From NCBI RefSeq assembly GCF_019795295.1, contig NZ_JAIMCG010000023.1, positions 1-49,849 on the forward strand: 49,849 nt of DNA, written 5' to 3'. Position 1 is the stretch's first letter; each line of letters begins with the position of its first letter. This stretch comes from Cupriavidus sp. AU9028. Lineage in GTDB: Bacteria; Pseudomonadota; Gammaproteobacteria; Burkholderiales; Burkholderiaceae. A program made the translations under genes and the position numbers. The notes beneath the pieces were generated by a model. The model was not told the origin of the DNA, searched no databases, and saw only the letters and a program-made list of their open reading frames with translations. This document shows, one piece after another, positions 16,094 to 24,660 of this stretch.

Positions 16094-17481
16094 ACGTCAA
16101 GGCCCTCGGCATCTTCATCGGTCAGGCCCAGCGGGTCGGCGTGCTGTTCCAGTACCGGCTCGGCGACACGCAGATCGTCAATCGTTTCGTCGCCGACGAT
16201 GCGTTTGCCAACCTGGCGGGCGCGCCGACGCTGTCGCTGTCGATGCGCGCTGCCGACCCTGCCCACCAGAAGGCGCTGTGGGGCGACGTCGGCTCGGTGC
16301 TGTTCAATGGCGCATACAGCCCGGCCAACGGCTGGCTGCTGCCGCCGTTCTTCCAGAACCTGCTGCCCGAAGGCGTGTTCCGCGACCATGTCGCCGCGCA
16401 GCGGCACTGTGATCCGAAGGACCATTTCGAGATGCTGGCGGCCTGCGGCCGGGATCTGCCCGGCAACCTCTACGCACTGCCGCTGCAGCTGAGCCGCGAC
16501 GAACTGGCGCACTACGTCACCCAGGACGCGGATTCGCTGGAGATGTCGGTGACGGCCGAGCCGATGGAGAGCGGGGTATCGCTGTCGGGCGTCCAGCCCA
16601 AGGTCGGGGTGATCTACGAGGGCGGCCGCTATGTCGGGCGCACGCGAATGCAGGACACCCACATCATCGCCAAGCTGCCGGTGGTCGGCCAGCCGCTGCT
16701 GCCGGAGCTGGAGGAACTGTCGCTGCGGCTTGCCGCTGCCGCCGGCGCGACCGTCACGCAAGCGCGGCTGGCGCCGCTGGAGCAGCTGGCCGTCGAGCAT
16801 GGTTATGACCTGGGCGATGCCGACCGCAGGACCAACTTCCTGGCGGTGACCCGCTATGACCGCGCGCCGGGTGGCAGGCGTGTCCATACCGAGGACTTCG
16901 CCCAGGTGCTCGGGGTCGCGCCGGAACAGAAGTATGTGGGCGGGTCGTACCTGGATGTCGCCTCGGTGATGATGGCCGCGCCCTCGCTGGGCGAGCCGGC
17001 CGTGCACGAATTGCTGCGCCGGATCGTCGTCAACGAAATGCTGGGCAACCCCGACATGCACCTGAAGAACATCGGGCTCTGGTATCCGGATGGCGTGACG
17101 CCGCAACTGCCGCCGGCCTACGACATCGTCGGCTATGCGGCCTACAACCGGCGCGTCGGTCATGCGCTGCATATCCTGCCGGCGCAGTCGTCCGGCAAGC
17201 CAAAGATGCCCGTCCGCGAGGCGCGCGAGGGCAATGCGGCCAAGCCGGGCCTCGGCCCGCTGGTGCTGCGGCGGTTCTGCGCCGAGCTGGCGATCCCCGA
17301 AAAGCCCGCCGCGAAGGTGCTGCGCGACACCGTTGCCGCAGCAGCCGCCACCTGGCCGGCGATGATCGCCGACTCCCTGCTGACCGTGCAGCAGAAGACC
17401 CGGCTGCTCGCGCATTTCGAGAGCCATCCGCTGGTGGAGTCGCTGCTAAGGCGCAAAAGGAGCGCGTCGGCCCGGGCCTAG
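16090..17481 (+). CDS. hipA: HipA-like serine/threonine kinase toxin
   Basis: A 463-aa HipA-family kinase. The N-terminal HipA_N region (residues about 5-110) is followed by the ATP-binding SGVQPK motif (Lys171), the catalytic loop NPDMHLKN (Asp322, Asn327) and the metal-binding Asp345 in YDIVGY. In E. coli HipA phosphorylates glutamyl-tRNA synthetase, causing growth arrest and persistence; other HipA proteins have different targets. The active residues are intact, so the toxin should be functional. The catalytic loop has Pro-Asp-Met in place of the common Gly-Asp-Arg. Confidence 0.9.
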   Translation: MNVKALGIFIGQAQRVGVLFQYRLGDTQIVNRFVADDAFANLAGAPTLSLSMRAADPAHQKALWGDVGSVLFNGAYSPANGWLLPPFFQNLLPEGVFRDHVAAQRHCDPKDHFEMLAACGRDLPGNLYALPLQLSRDELAHYVTQDADSLEMSVTAEPMESGVSLSGVQPKVGVIYEGGRYVGRTRMQDTHIIAKLPVVGQPLLPELEELSLRLAAAAGATVTQARLAPLEQLAVEHGYDLGDADRRTNFLAVTRYDRAPGGRRVHTEDFAQVLGVAPEQKYVGGSYLDVASVMMAAPSLGEPAVHELLRRIVVNEMLGNPDMHLKNIGLWYPDGVTPQLPPAYDIVGYAAYNRRVGHALHILPAQSSGKPKMPVREAREGNAAKPGLGPLVLRRFCAELAIPEKPAAKVLRDTVAAAAATWPAMIADSLLTVQQKTRLLAHFESHPLVESLLRRKRSASARA

Positions 17482-17680
17482 CCGCTTTCCGGCGGTTGGC
17501 GACTGGCGCTTGCCGTTGCCCGCTAGGGACAAACCCGTCCCGCCGCCCCCGCGATGCACATGCCGTTGCATACTGTCCCGCCACGGCCAGGGCGCCGTGG
17601 CACGCCGGACGCACCGTGCCGACGTCCTGACGAACCTGTCGGCTGGCCACGCCTGATCGACAGCATACAAAGGAGACAAC

Positions 17681-18664
17681 ATGCAACGACGCCAGATCCT
17701 GCGCCTTGCCGGCGCCGCCTGCGTGGCGAGCGCCGGCGGAATGACCGCCACGCGCCTGTTCGCCGCGGACGAGTTTCCCAACCGTCCCATCCGGCTGATC
17801 GTGCCCTATGGCGCGGGCGGCATCACCGACCAGATCGGCCGGGCACTGGCGGACGCGGCCGGGCGCGAGCTTGGCCAGTCCATCGTGGTGGAGAACAAGC
17901 CGGGCGTGAGCGGCACGCTCGGGGCCACCCAGATGGCAACCAGCGAGCCCGACGGCTATACGCTGTCAATGGCGCCGGTAGTGATCTTCCGCCTGCCGCA
18001 CGTGCAGAAGATGCGCTACGACCCGCTGAAGGACCTGACCTACATCTCCATGATCGCCGACTACAACTTCGCGGTGGCGGTGCGCACCGATGCGAAGTGG
18101 AAGACGATGGAAGAACTGGTAGCCGAGGCCAAGGCGTCCAGCCGAGGCATCTCGTACGGCACCACCGGTATCTATGGCAGCCAGCATCTGACCATCTCGG
18201 AACTGGCGCGCATCACCCAGTCGAACTGGACCCATGTCCCCTACAAGGGCGACGCCGAGGCCATTACCGCGCTGCTGGGCGGCCAATGCGACGTGGCGAT
18301 GCTGACCAACACGCTGCTGCCGTACGTGAAGAACGGCCAGTTGCGCGTGCTGGCGGTGCTGTCCGAGAAGCGCGCCCCGGATTTTCCCGATGCGCCCACG
18401 CTCAAGGAAGTCGGCTATCCGGTCTGGTCTAACTCGCCGTTCGGCATCGTCGGGCCGGCCGGCATGAAGCCGGAAGTCGTGCGAAAGCTCGATACCGCCT
18501 TTCGCAACGCCCTGAAGGACAAGAGGCTGCTGACGGTCACGCAGCAGTACGGCATGTCGACCAATTACATGGGGCCGGAACAGTACACCGCGTATGCGCA
18601 GAAGGCCTTCAAGAGCGAGGGAGAGATCATCGCCCGGCTGGCCGAGGCGATGAAGAAGCAATGA
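17681..18664 (+). CDS. Bug/TTT-family periplasmic solute-binding receptor (2)
   Basis: A 327-aa receptor starting MQRRQILRLAGAACVASAGG, whose twin arginine suggests Tat rather than Sec export. FPNRPIRLIVPYGAGGITDQ, ENKPGVSGTLGATQMA, PDGYTLSM and VPYKGDAEAI are Bug-family signatures. AAAGGAGAC precedes the ATG. The upstream 199-bp gap after hipA includes the hairpin GCCACGG/CCGTGGC (17580-17601) but no clear promoter. It is followed by the quinone-oxidoreductase-like gene 157 bp later and may be its operon partner. Confidence 0.92.
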   Translation: MQRRQILRLAGAACVASAGGMTATRLFAADEFPNRPIRLIVPYGAGGITDQIGRALADAAGRELGQSIVVENKPGVSGTLGATQMATSEPDGYTLSMAPVVIFRLPHVQKMRYDPLKDLTYISMIADYNFAVAVRTDAKWKTMEELVAEAKASSRGISYGTTGIYGSQHLTISELARITQSNWTHVPYKGDAEAITALLGGQCDVAMLTNTLLPYVKNGQLRVLAVLSEKRAPDFPDAPTLKEVGYPVWSNSPFGIVGPAGMKPEVVRKLDTAFRNALKDKRLLTVTQQYGMSTNYMGPEQYTAYAQKAFKSEGEIIARLAEAMKKQ

Positions 18665-18821
18665 CGACGCCATAGCGGGCAGGGGGACCGGATGGCCGGG
18701 CACCGTACGTTGTTCGGCGCTGTCGCTTGCGGTGTCGTTGGCGTACCGTGCGGAACGTGCGGCCGATCGGACAGTCAACTGGACGACTGGCCCGACCAAC
18801 GACCGAACAGGAGAAACGACC

Positions 18822-19835
18822 ATGAAGGCGATCATCGTGCGATCCCCCGGCGGACTGGACAAGCTGGAGCTTGCCGAGCTGCCCGATCCGGGCCAGCCCG
18901 GCCCCGGGCAGATCCGGGTGGCGCTGCATGCGACCTCGCTGAACTACCACGACCTGCAGGTGGCGGACGGGCGCATTCCCACCGCGGACCGGCGCGTGCC
19001 GATGGCCGATGGCGCCGGCGTGGTCGAAGCGGTGGGCGAAGGGGTGACGCAGTTCAGGCGCGGCGACCAGGTGGTGTCCTGCTTCTTCCCGCAGTGGCCC
19101 GACGGCCTGCCTTCCGGTCCGGTCGGCAACTTCCGCGGCACGCCGGGCGACGGCACGGACGGCTTTGCGACCGAATACGCCGTGCGCGCCGCCACCGATT
19201 TCACGCTTGCGCCCCGCGGATGGAGCCACGCCGAAGCGGCGACCATCACCACCGCGGGACTGACCGCCTGGCGCGCGCTGGTGGTCGACGGGCAGCTCAA
19301 GGCCGGCAGCACCGTGCTGGTATTGGGCACCGGTGGCGTGTCGATCGCCGCGCTGCAGATTGCCAAGGCCATGGGCGCGCGGGTCATCGCGACCTCGTCC
19401 TCGGACGACAAGCTGGCACGGGCGCAGCAACTGGGCGCGGACGATGTCATCAACTACAAGACCACGCCGGAGTGGGGCAAGCGGGTGCTCGAGCTGACCG
19501 GAGGCGCCGGCGTGGACCACGTGGTCGAGGTGGGCGGGCCAGGCACGCTGGCGCAGTCGATCCAGGCGGTGCGGGTGGGCGGCCATATCGCGCTGATCGG
19601 CGTGCTGACCGGACGCCAGGGCGATGTCCCGACCGCCGTGCTGATGGCAAGGCAGGCCCGCCTGCAGGGCCTGATCGTCGGCAACCGCCGCGAGCAGCAG
19701 GACTATGTGCGCGCGCTGGAGCAGACCGGCATCCGGCCAGTGATCGACCGCAGCTTCGGGCTGGAGCAACTGGCCGAGGCCTTCCGCTTCCAGCAAGGTG
19801 GCGGGCACTTCGGCAAGGTGGTCGTCGAGTGGTGA
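18822..19835 (+). CDS. Zinc-independent medium-chain alcohol dehydrogenase/quinone oxidoreductase
   Basis: A 337-aa medium-chain reductase. The GroES-like domain lacks the catalytic zinc Cys (LNYHDLQVADGRIPT instead of the usual Cys/His set), the structural zinc Cys cluster is absent, and the Rossmann motif is GTGGVS. These features place it among NADPH-dependent quinone oxidoreductase/enoyl reductase-like proteins. The start at 18822 has AGGAGA 7 nt upstream; an in-frame ATG at 18732 is less likely. It lies downstream of a Bug receptor on the same strand; substrate unknown. Confidence 0.9.
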   Translation: MKAIIVRSPGGLDKLELAELPDPGQPGPGQIRVALHATSLNYHDLQVADGRIPTADRRVPMADGAGVVEAVGEGVTQFRRGDQVVSCFFPQWPDGLPSGPVGNFRGTPGDGTDGFATEYAVRAATDFTLAPRGWSHAEAATITTAGLTAWRALVVDGQLKAGSTVLVLGTGGVSIAALQIAKAMGARVIATSSSDDKLARAQQLGADDVINYKTTPEWGKRVLELTGGAGVDHVVEVGGPGTLAQSIQAVRVGGHIALIGVLTGRQGDVPTAVLMARQARLQGLIVGNRREQQDYVRALEQTGIRPVIDRSFGLEQLAEAFRFQQGGGHFGKVVVEW

Positions 19836-19889
19836 CGATTGCGCCCGCAGGGCCGGGCGCCACCTCTGCATCGCTGCCGGCAGCCGTCC

Positions 19890-21050
19890 CTAGCGGCCCT
19901 CGAATTCCGCCTTCAATGCCGCGCCGTGCTGGTCCAGCACGGGAGGGTTGCGCACCGGCAGCGGCGCCGCATTTTCGCCCAGCTTGATCGGATTGCCGGC
20001 CACGCGAAGGGACTTGCCCTGGCCAATGTCGATGTCGACCAGCATGCCGCGCGCGTGTACGTGCGGGTTGTCCAGCAACTGCGGCACGTTGTTCAGCGGG
20101 CCATGCGGCACGCCGGCGCGCTCCAGGATCGCGGCCCACTCGGCGGTGGTGCGGTCCGCCAGCCGCGCCTCGATGCTTGCCTTCAGTTCGAGATGATGCT
20201 CGTTGCGCCCCGCCACGGTGGCAAAGCGCGGATCGTCGATCCACTCCGGCCGTTCCATCGCTTCGCACATCCGTGCAAACAGGCTGTCGTTGCCGACCGC
20301 GACGACGATAAAGCCGTCGCGCGTGGCGAACAGATCGAACGGCGTGATGGACGGATGCCGCGTGCCCAGCGGCGCCGGTATCTGCCCGGTGGCGGAGTAG
20401 CGAGCGATGGGGTTCTCCAGCAACGCGACCTGGCAGTCGAGCATGGAGATGTCGACCCGTTCGCCGCTGCCGCTGCGCATGCGCTGGATCAGTGCGGACT
20501 GGATGCCGATGGTGGCATAGAGGCCGGCGCCAATGTCGCCGATCGACACCCCAACCCGTGAGGGATTGCCGCCCAGCTCGCCGGTCACGCTCATCAGGCC
20601 GCCCATCGCCTGCACCACCATGTCATAGGCCGGACGGTTGCGATAGGGGCCGGTCTGGCCAAAGCCGGAAATCGACGCATAGATCAGCCGCGGAAAGCGC
20701 GCGTGCAGCGCTTCCCAGCTGTAGCCGAGCTTGTCCATCACGCCGGCGCGAAAGTTCTCCACCAGCACGTCGGCGCTGGCCAGCATGGCGTCCAGCACCG
20801 CGCGGTCTTCCGGGTTCTTCAGGTCCAGCGCGATCGACTCCTTGTTACGGTTGATCGAGGCGAAGTACGCCGACTGCCCGTCGACGAACGGGCCGACCTG
20901 GCGGGAATCGTCGCCGCCCTCCGGATGCTCGACCTTGATCACGCGCGCGCCGAGGTCGGCCAGCATCATGGTGCAGTAGGGGCCGGACAGCACGCGCGTC
21001 AGGTCGACCACGGTGATGCCGGCCAGGGGCAGGGCGGAGGTGTTGTTCAT
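19890..21050 (-). CDS. CaiB/BaiF family CoA-transferase (class III)
   Basis: A 386-aa family III CoA-transferase with VVDLTRVLSGPYCTMMLADLGA near the N-terminus, KNPEDRAVLDAMLASADVLVEN, the acyl-intermediate Asp in YDMVVQAMGG, and GVPHGPLNNVPQ near the end. It moves CoA between a thioester and a carboxylate via an aspartyl anhydride. An ATG at 21065 or TTG at 21071 would extend it by 5-7 residues and overlap the upstream Bug stop. It is the last gene of an enoyl-CoA hydratase/Bug/CoA-transferase operon, so CoA activation of an imported acid is a consistent role. Confidence 0.93.
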   Translation of the reverse strand: MNNTSALPLAGITVVDLTRVLSGPYCTMMLADLGARVIKVEHPEGGDDSRQVGPFVDGQSAYFASINRNKESIALDLKNPEDRAVLDAMLASADVLVENFRAGVMDKLGYSWEALHARFPRLIYASISGFGQTGPYRNRPAYDMVVQAMGGLMSVTGELGGNPSRVGVSIGDIGAGLYATIGIQSALIQRMRSGSGERVDISMLDCQVALLENPIARYSATGQIPAPLGTRHPSITPFDLFATRDGFIVVAVGNDSLFARMCEAMERPEWIDDPRFATVAGRNEHHLELKASIEARLADRTTAEWAAILERAGVPHGPLNNVPQLLDNPHVHARGMLVDIDIGQGKSLRVAGNPIKLGENAAPLPVRNPPVLDQHGAALKAEFEGR

Positions 21051-21067
21051 AAGGCTTGCCTGCATCG

Positions 21068-22066
21068 TCAATCCAGTTTGGCGCCGCTGGACAGCACCAG
21101 ATCGATGCCGATCTTGCCTTCCCGCTCCGCATATTGCTTGAACTCCGCCACCGAGGAGGAGACCGCGACCTCGTCGCCCTGCGCGAGGAACTTGCGCTTC
21201 AGGTCCGGGTTTGCCATCACCTTGACGGTCGCGGCAAACAGCTTGTCGACAATCTCCGGCGGCGTCTTTGCGGGGGCGAACAAGCCATACCAGGCGCTCA
21301 GGTCATAGCCCTTGACGCCGCTCTCGGCGATGGTCGGATAGTCGGGGTTGGCCGGCGAGCGCTCTGCCGATGTCACCGCGATGGGTATCACCTTGCCGGT
21401 CTCGATCATCGGCTTGATCGACGGTGCGGTAGCGAAGGTCAGCTGCACATCGCCCGCGGCCACCGCCTGCGCCGAGGGCGCGCCGCCCTTGTAGGGAACG
21501 TGCGTCATCTGCACGCCGGCCAGCTTGCTGAAGTGGACGCCAGCCAGATGCGTGATCACGCCATTGCCCGAGGAGGAGTAATTGAGCGCGCCGGGCTTTG
21601 CCTTCGCGCGCGCAATCAGGTCGGCGACGCTGCGGATGCCGCTGTCCTTGTTGACCGCGAGCACCAGCGGCGCCGACACCAGGCGCGTGATGGGAATGAA
21701 ATCCGACGGCTCGTACTTGATGGTCTTGTAGAGCACCTTGTCGCTGCCCATCACGCTGGCGGTGGCCAGGTACAACGTATAGCCGTCCGGCGCCGCGCGC
21801 GCGACCGTCTCGGCCGCGATGGTGGTGCCCGCACCGGGCTTGTTGTCGATGATGACCGGCTGGCGCAACTCCTTGCCGAGGGCCTCGCCATACAGGCGGG
21901 CGGTATTGTCCGCGCCGCCACCGGCGGGAAAGCCGATCACGATGCGGATCGGGCGGCTGGGGTAGGCGCCCTCCGATTCCGCCAGGGCCGTCCCCATGCC
22001 GCCGAGGGTGGCCATCACGGCCGCGAGGGCGGGCCATGCGGCGGCTGCTTTTGTGCGCGTCTTCAT
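21068..22066 (-). CDS. Bug/TTT-family periplasmic solute-binding receptor (3)
   Basis: A 332-aa receptor with a Sec signal (MKTRTKAAAAWPALAAVMAT, cleavage near TALA-ES), then YPSRPIRIVIGFPAGGGAD, IDNKPGAGTTIAAETVA, PDGYTLYLATAS and VPYKGGAPSA. GGAGAC sits before the ATG. It lies between the hydratase and CoA-transferase genes with almost no gap to the latter, so the three are probably co-transcribed. The ligand is likely an organic acid that the neighbouring CoA enzymes process. Confidence 0.93.
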   Translation of the reverse strand: MKTRTKAAAAWPALAAVMATLGGMGTALAESEGAYPSRPIRIVIGFPAGGGADNTARLYGEALGKELRQPVIIDNKPGAGTTIAAETVARAAPDGYTLYLATASVMGSDKVLYKTIKYEPSDFIPITRLVSAPLVLAVNKDSGIRSVADLIARAKAKPGALNYSSSGNGVITHLAGVHFSKLAGVQMTHVPYKGGAPSAQAVAAGDVQLTFATAPSIKPMIETGKVIPIAVTSAERSPANPDYPTIAESGVKGYDLSAWYGLFAPAKTPPEIVDKLFAATVKVMANPDLKRKFLAQGDEVAVSSSVAEFKQYAEREGKIGIDLVLSSGAKLD

Positions 22067-22127
22067 ATCGGTGTCTCCTCCGTAGCTGTGTCTGTGAGGT
22101 TCGCTACTGGTTGGGCTACTGCATGCG

Positions 22128-22889
22128 CTACTTCCCGGTGAACCGGGGCTGGCGTTTCTCCTTCCATGCCGCCGCACCCTCCCGCAGATCCCCCGATGCT
22201 TCGGAGCGCGCCATGTCGCGCGCGAGGGCAGCGCCGTCCAGCGCGCCACGGGAGATGGCGTTCAGGTGTTGCTTCATGCCGAGCAGCGCAATGGGCGCCA
22301 TGCCGGCGAGTTGCTGGCTCAGGCTGTCGACGCGCAGCGGCAGCTCGTCCTCGGCCACGATCTCGGTCAGGAAGCCGATCTCGAGCATCATCGCGGCGTC
22401 GATCCTGTCCGCAGTCAGGAACAGCCGCTTGGCGGCGTTCAAGCCCAGCCGGGACACATAGCGCTCCAGCCCGCCGCGATAGAAATGCAGGCCCAGCCGC
22501 GCCGCCGGCATGAACATGTCGCAATGGGGCACGCCGATACGGAAATCGCAGGCGAGGCACAGGTCGGTGGCACCGCCATACACGCCGCCGTTGACGGCCG
22601 CGATGGTGACCGGCCGCGCGTTCTCGATGGCGTCCATCACCTCGCCGAAGTTGACCGCCCCTTCCTCGGCGTTGCCGCCCAGTGCACCGATGTCATAACC
22701 GCTGCAGAAGTACTTGCCGGTGGCGACGAAGCGCAGCACCAGTACCTCCTCCCGGCCGTTGACCGCCTCCAGATGGGCCTGCAGCACCCGCAGATCCTCG
22801 GGACTTAGCCGGTTGGCGACCGAAGGGCGACGCAGCGCAATGGTTGCCGTCCGTCCCTCCACATGCAGTTGCGGCGTTTGGTCTTCCAT
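22128..22889 (-). CDS. Enoyl-CoA hydratase/isomerase family protein (atypical active site)
   Basis: A 253-aa crotonase-fold protein. The oxyanion-hole region is present (FCSGYDIGALGG and NGGVYGGATDLCLACDF), but the two catalytic glutamates of classical hydratases (Glu144 and Glu164 of rat mitochondrial hydratase) align with Asp in GGATDL and a non-acidic residue in MPAARLGL. It may act as an isomerase, thioesterase or other crotonase. It is first in the leftward operon and is divergent from a FadR-type regulator 80 bp away. Confidence 0.88.
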   Translation of the reverse strand: MEDQTPQLHVEGRTATIALRRPSVANRLSPEDLRVLQAHLEAVNGREEVLVLRFVATGKYFCSGYDIGALGGNAEEGAVNFGEVMDAIENARPVTIAAVNGGVYGGATDLCLACDFRIGVPHCDMFMPAARLGLHFYRGGLERYVSRLGLNAAKRLFLTADRIDAAMMLEIGFLTEIVAEDELPLRVDSLSQQLAGMAPIALLGMKQHLNAISRGALDGAALARDMARSEASGDLREGAAAWKEKRQPRFTGK

Positions 22890-22969
22890 CGTGATATATC
22901 TCCTCGGCTCTGTAGTATATTTATCCAGCCTATAGATATTTTCGGCAAGACACCAACGAGGGAAAACCC

Positions 22970-23626
22970 GTGCAATCGATTCAAGACCGCATCCGCGAGT
23001 CGGTCGTGGCCGCGATCCAGACCGGCGCCTTGCCGCCTGGGGCGCAAATCGACGAGAAAGCGCTGTCCGACGAGTTCGACAGCTCGCGCACGCCGGTGCG
23101 GGAAGCGCTATTGATGCTGGCGGCGCAGGGACTGGTCACCATCGTGCCGCGCGCCGGCATCTTCGTGCACAAGCCGAGCGCGGCAGAGCTGGTGGCGATG
23201 TTCGAGACACTGGCCGAGATGGAAGGGGTCGTCGCCCGGCTCGCGACGCAGCGGATCGACAACGCGGGGCGGCAGGCGCTGGCGCATGCCCACGAGCAAG
23301 CCGGGCGCGTGGCCGATCTGGGCGATACCGCGGGCTATATCGAGGCCAACCGCGATTTCCACGAGGTGCTGTACCAGGCCGCGGCCAACCCCTTCCTGCG
23401 CGAGCAGATCGTGCACCTGCGCCGGCGGCTGGCCATCTACTGGCGGCAGAAGGGGCTGATCAGCGCGGCACGGGTGCCCAGTTCACATCGGGAGCACGGC
23501 GCCGTGGTGGAAGCCGTGCTCGCCGGGGCGCCCGATGCTGCAGCGGAAGCGATGCGCATGCACGTCTCCGCCGGCGGCAAGGCGATTGCGGATCTGGTGC
23601 TGCTGGCGAACGCGGCGAATCAGTGA
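22970..23626 (+). CDS. GntR family regulator, FadR/FCD subfamily
   Basis: A 218-aa regulator with an N-terminal winged HTH (SIQDRIRESVVAAIQTG, FDSSRTPVREALLMLAAQGL) and an FCD ligand domain (residues about 80-210) carrying Asp/His metal-site candidates in NRDFHEVLYQAAANPFL. The start is GTG at 22970 with GAGGG upstream. It is divergent from the hydratase/Bug/CoA-transferase operon across 80 bp of AT-rich DNA, so it probably represses that operon until a carboxylate binds. I did not find a convincing operator. Confidence 0.9.
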   Translation: MQSIQDRIRESVVAAIQTGALPPGAQIDEKALSDEFDSSRTPVREALLMLAAQGLVTIVPRAGIFVHKPSAAELVAMFETLAEMEGVVARLATQRIDNAGRQALAHAHEQAGRVADLGDTAGYIEANRDFHEVLYQAAANPFLREQIVHLRRRLAIYWRQKGLISAARVPSSHREHGAVVEAVLAGAPDAAAEAMRMHVSAGGKAIADLVLLANAANQ

Positions 23627-23658
23627 ACGGTGCGGTCCCACGACCAATCGCTTCCCAT

Positions 23659-24395
23659 GTCGTCCCCGCGAGAGCAGGGCCCCAGCGGCTTTGAAGCGGC
23701 GATAACCCGGAACGAGAGCCGCTGGGTCCCCGCCTGCGCGGGGACGACGGATAGACGCGCCGCTGGATCACCGATTGTCGTCCCCGCGAAAGCGGGGACC
23801 CAGTGGCTTTAAAGCGGCGATAACCCGGAATGAGAGCCGCTGGGTCCCCGCCTGCGCGGGGACGACGGACAGGCGCGCCGCTGGATCCCCGATTGTCGTC
23901 CCCGCGAAAGCGGGGACCCAGTGGCTTTGAAGCGGCGATATCGCGGAACGAAAGCCGCTGGGTCCCCGCCTGCGCGGGGACGACGGATAGACGCGCCGCT
24001 GGATCACCGATTGTCGTCCCCGCGAAAGCGGGGACGACGGACAGGCGTGCCGCTGGATCACCGGTTGTCGTCCCCGCGAAAGCGGGGACCCAGTGGCTTT
24101 AAAGCGGCGATATCCCGGAACGAAAGCCACTGGGTCCCCGCCTGCGCGGGCACGACGGATAGACGCGCCGCTGGATCACCGATTGTCGTCCCCGCGAAAG
24201 CGGGGACCCAGTGGCTTTAAAGCGGCGATAACCCGGAACGAGAGCCGCTGGGTCCCCGCCTGCGCGGGGACGACGGATAGACGCGCCGCTGGATCCCCGA
24301 TTGTCGTCCCCGCGAAAGCGGGGACCCAGTGGCTTTGAAGCGGCGATAACCCGGAACGAAAGCCGCTGGGTCCCCGCCTGCGCGGGCACGACGGG
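23659..24395. repeat. Tandem array of 118-bp palindromic repeat units
   Basis: Units start at 23659, 23777, 23895, 24013, 24067, 24185 and 24303. Five are exactly 118 bp, the fourth is a 54-bp deletion form, and the last is a 93-bp partial that ends near 24395. Each full unit holds two hairpins, GTCGTCCCCGCGAAAGCGGG followed by GACCC and GGGTCCCCGCCTGCGCGGGG followed by ACGAC, joined by a spacer with AGCGGCGATAACCCGG. In the 54-bp form the first hairpin's left arm is joined directly to the end of the second, as expected for recombination between the two palindromes. Units differ at only a few positions. Open frames across it are not genes. Confidence 0.9.
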
Positions 24396-24418
24396 GCTGT
24401 CGCGGCGTTCGCTTGCGT

Positions 24419-24424
24419 TATACT
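24419..24424 (+). promoter_or_regulatory. Candidate -10 element of nhaA
   Basis: TATACT matches the -10 consensus in 5 of 6 positions and lies 7 bp before the structured leader. The -35 region, 17 bp upstream, falls on the edge of the repeat array and is poor. Confidence 0.4.
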
Positions 24425-24430
24425 CGCGCC

Positions 24431-24503
24431 GGGTGCCCACCCTCCACGGGTGGCAGGATTTGCGTCGGTCGGGCCGCCACGCGGCTTTCACGCGACCGAT
24501 GCA
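24431..24503 (+). ncRNA. Structured 5' leader of nhaA, possible Li+/Na+-type riboswitch (nhaA-I-like)
   Basis: Three helices are visible. Helix 1 is TGCC-c-ACCC (24434-24442) with GGGT-GGCA (24448-24455). Helix 2 is a 10-bp stem, TGCGTCGGTC (24461-24470) with GACCGATGCA (24494-24503), one pair being G-U. Inside it, helix 3 is GCCGC-cac-GCGGC (24473-24485). Such a compact structure about 160 nt before nhaA is where the nhaA-I and nhaA-II riboswitch classes, reported to sense Li+, are found. I recall that class only in outline, so the class assignment is tentative; the folding itself is seen in the sequence. Confidence 0.5.
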
Positions 24504-24660
24504 TGCACCTCACGCCTTGTGGCCACTCGCTGGCCCACTCCTGTCTCCCCGGCACTGCCATGCTTTCCTTCCGCGCCTGTCCCGCGCCGGAAGCGCTTTC
24601 GCGTGGGCGCATGCAGCGCCGCGGCTTCCTTCCACCCGCATCTCCGGCACGAGGAGCAAT

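Noticed and set aside
17482-17680. Rightward promoter or gene between hipA and the Bug receptor
   Set aside because: Only a short GCCACGG/CCGTGGC hairpin was found; no consensus hexamers and no coding frame with a ribosome site.
23630-24338. Several open frames of 60-99 aa across the repeat array (for example repeating SSPRKRGPS and AGTTDRRAAG)
   Set aside because: They are translations of the 118-bp tandem repeats on both strands; such frames are a known annotation artefact and have no ribosome sites.
23659-24395. CRISPR array
   Set aside because: The unit is 118 bp, with conserved sequence throughout and no unique spacers; no cas genes are nearby.
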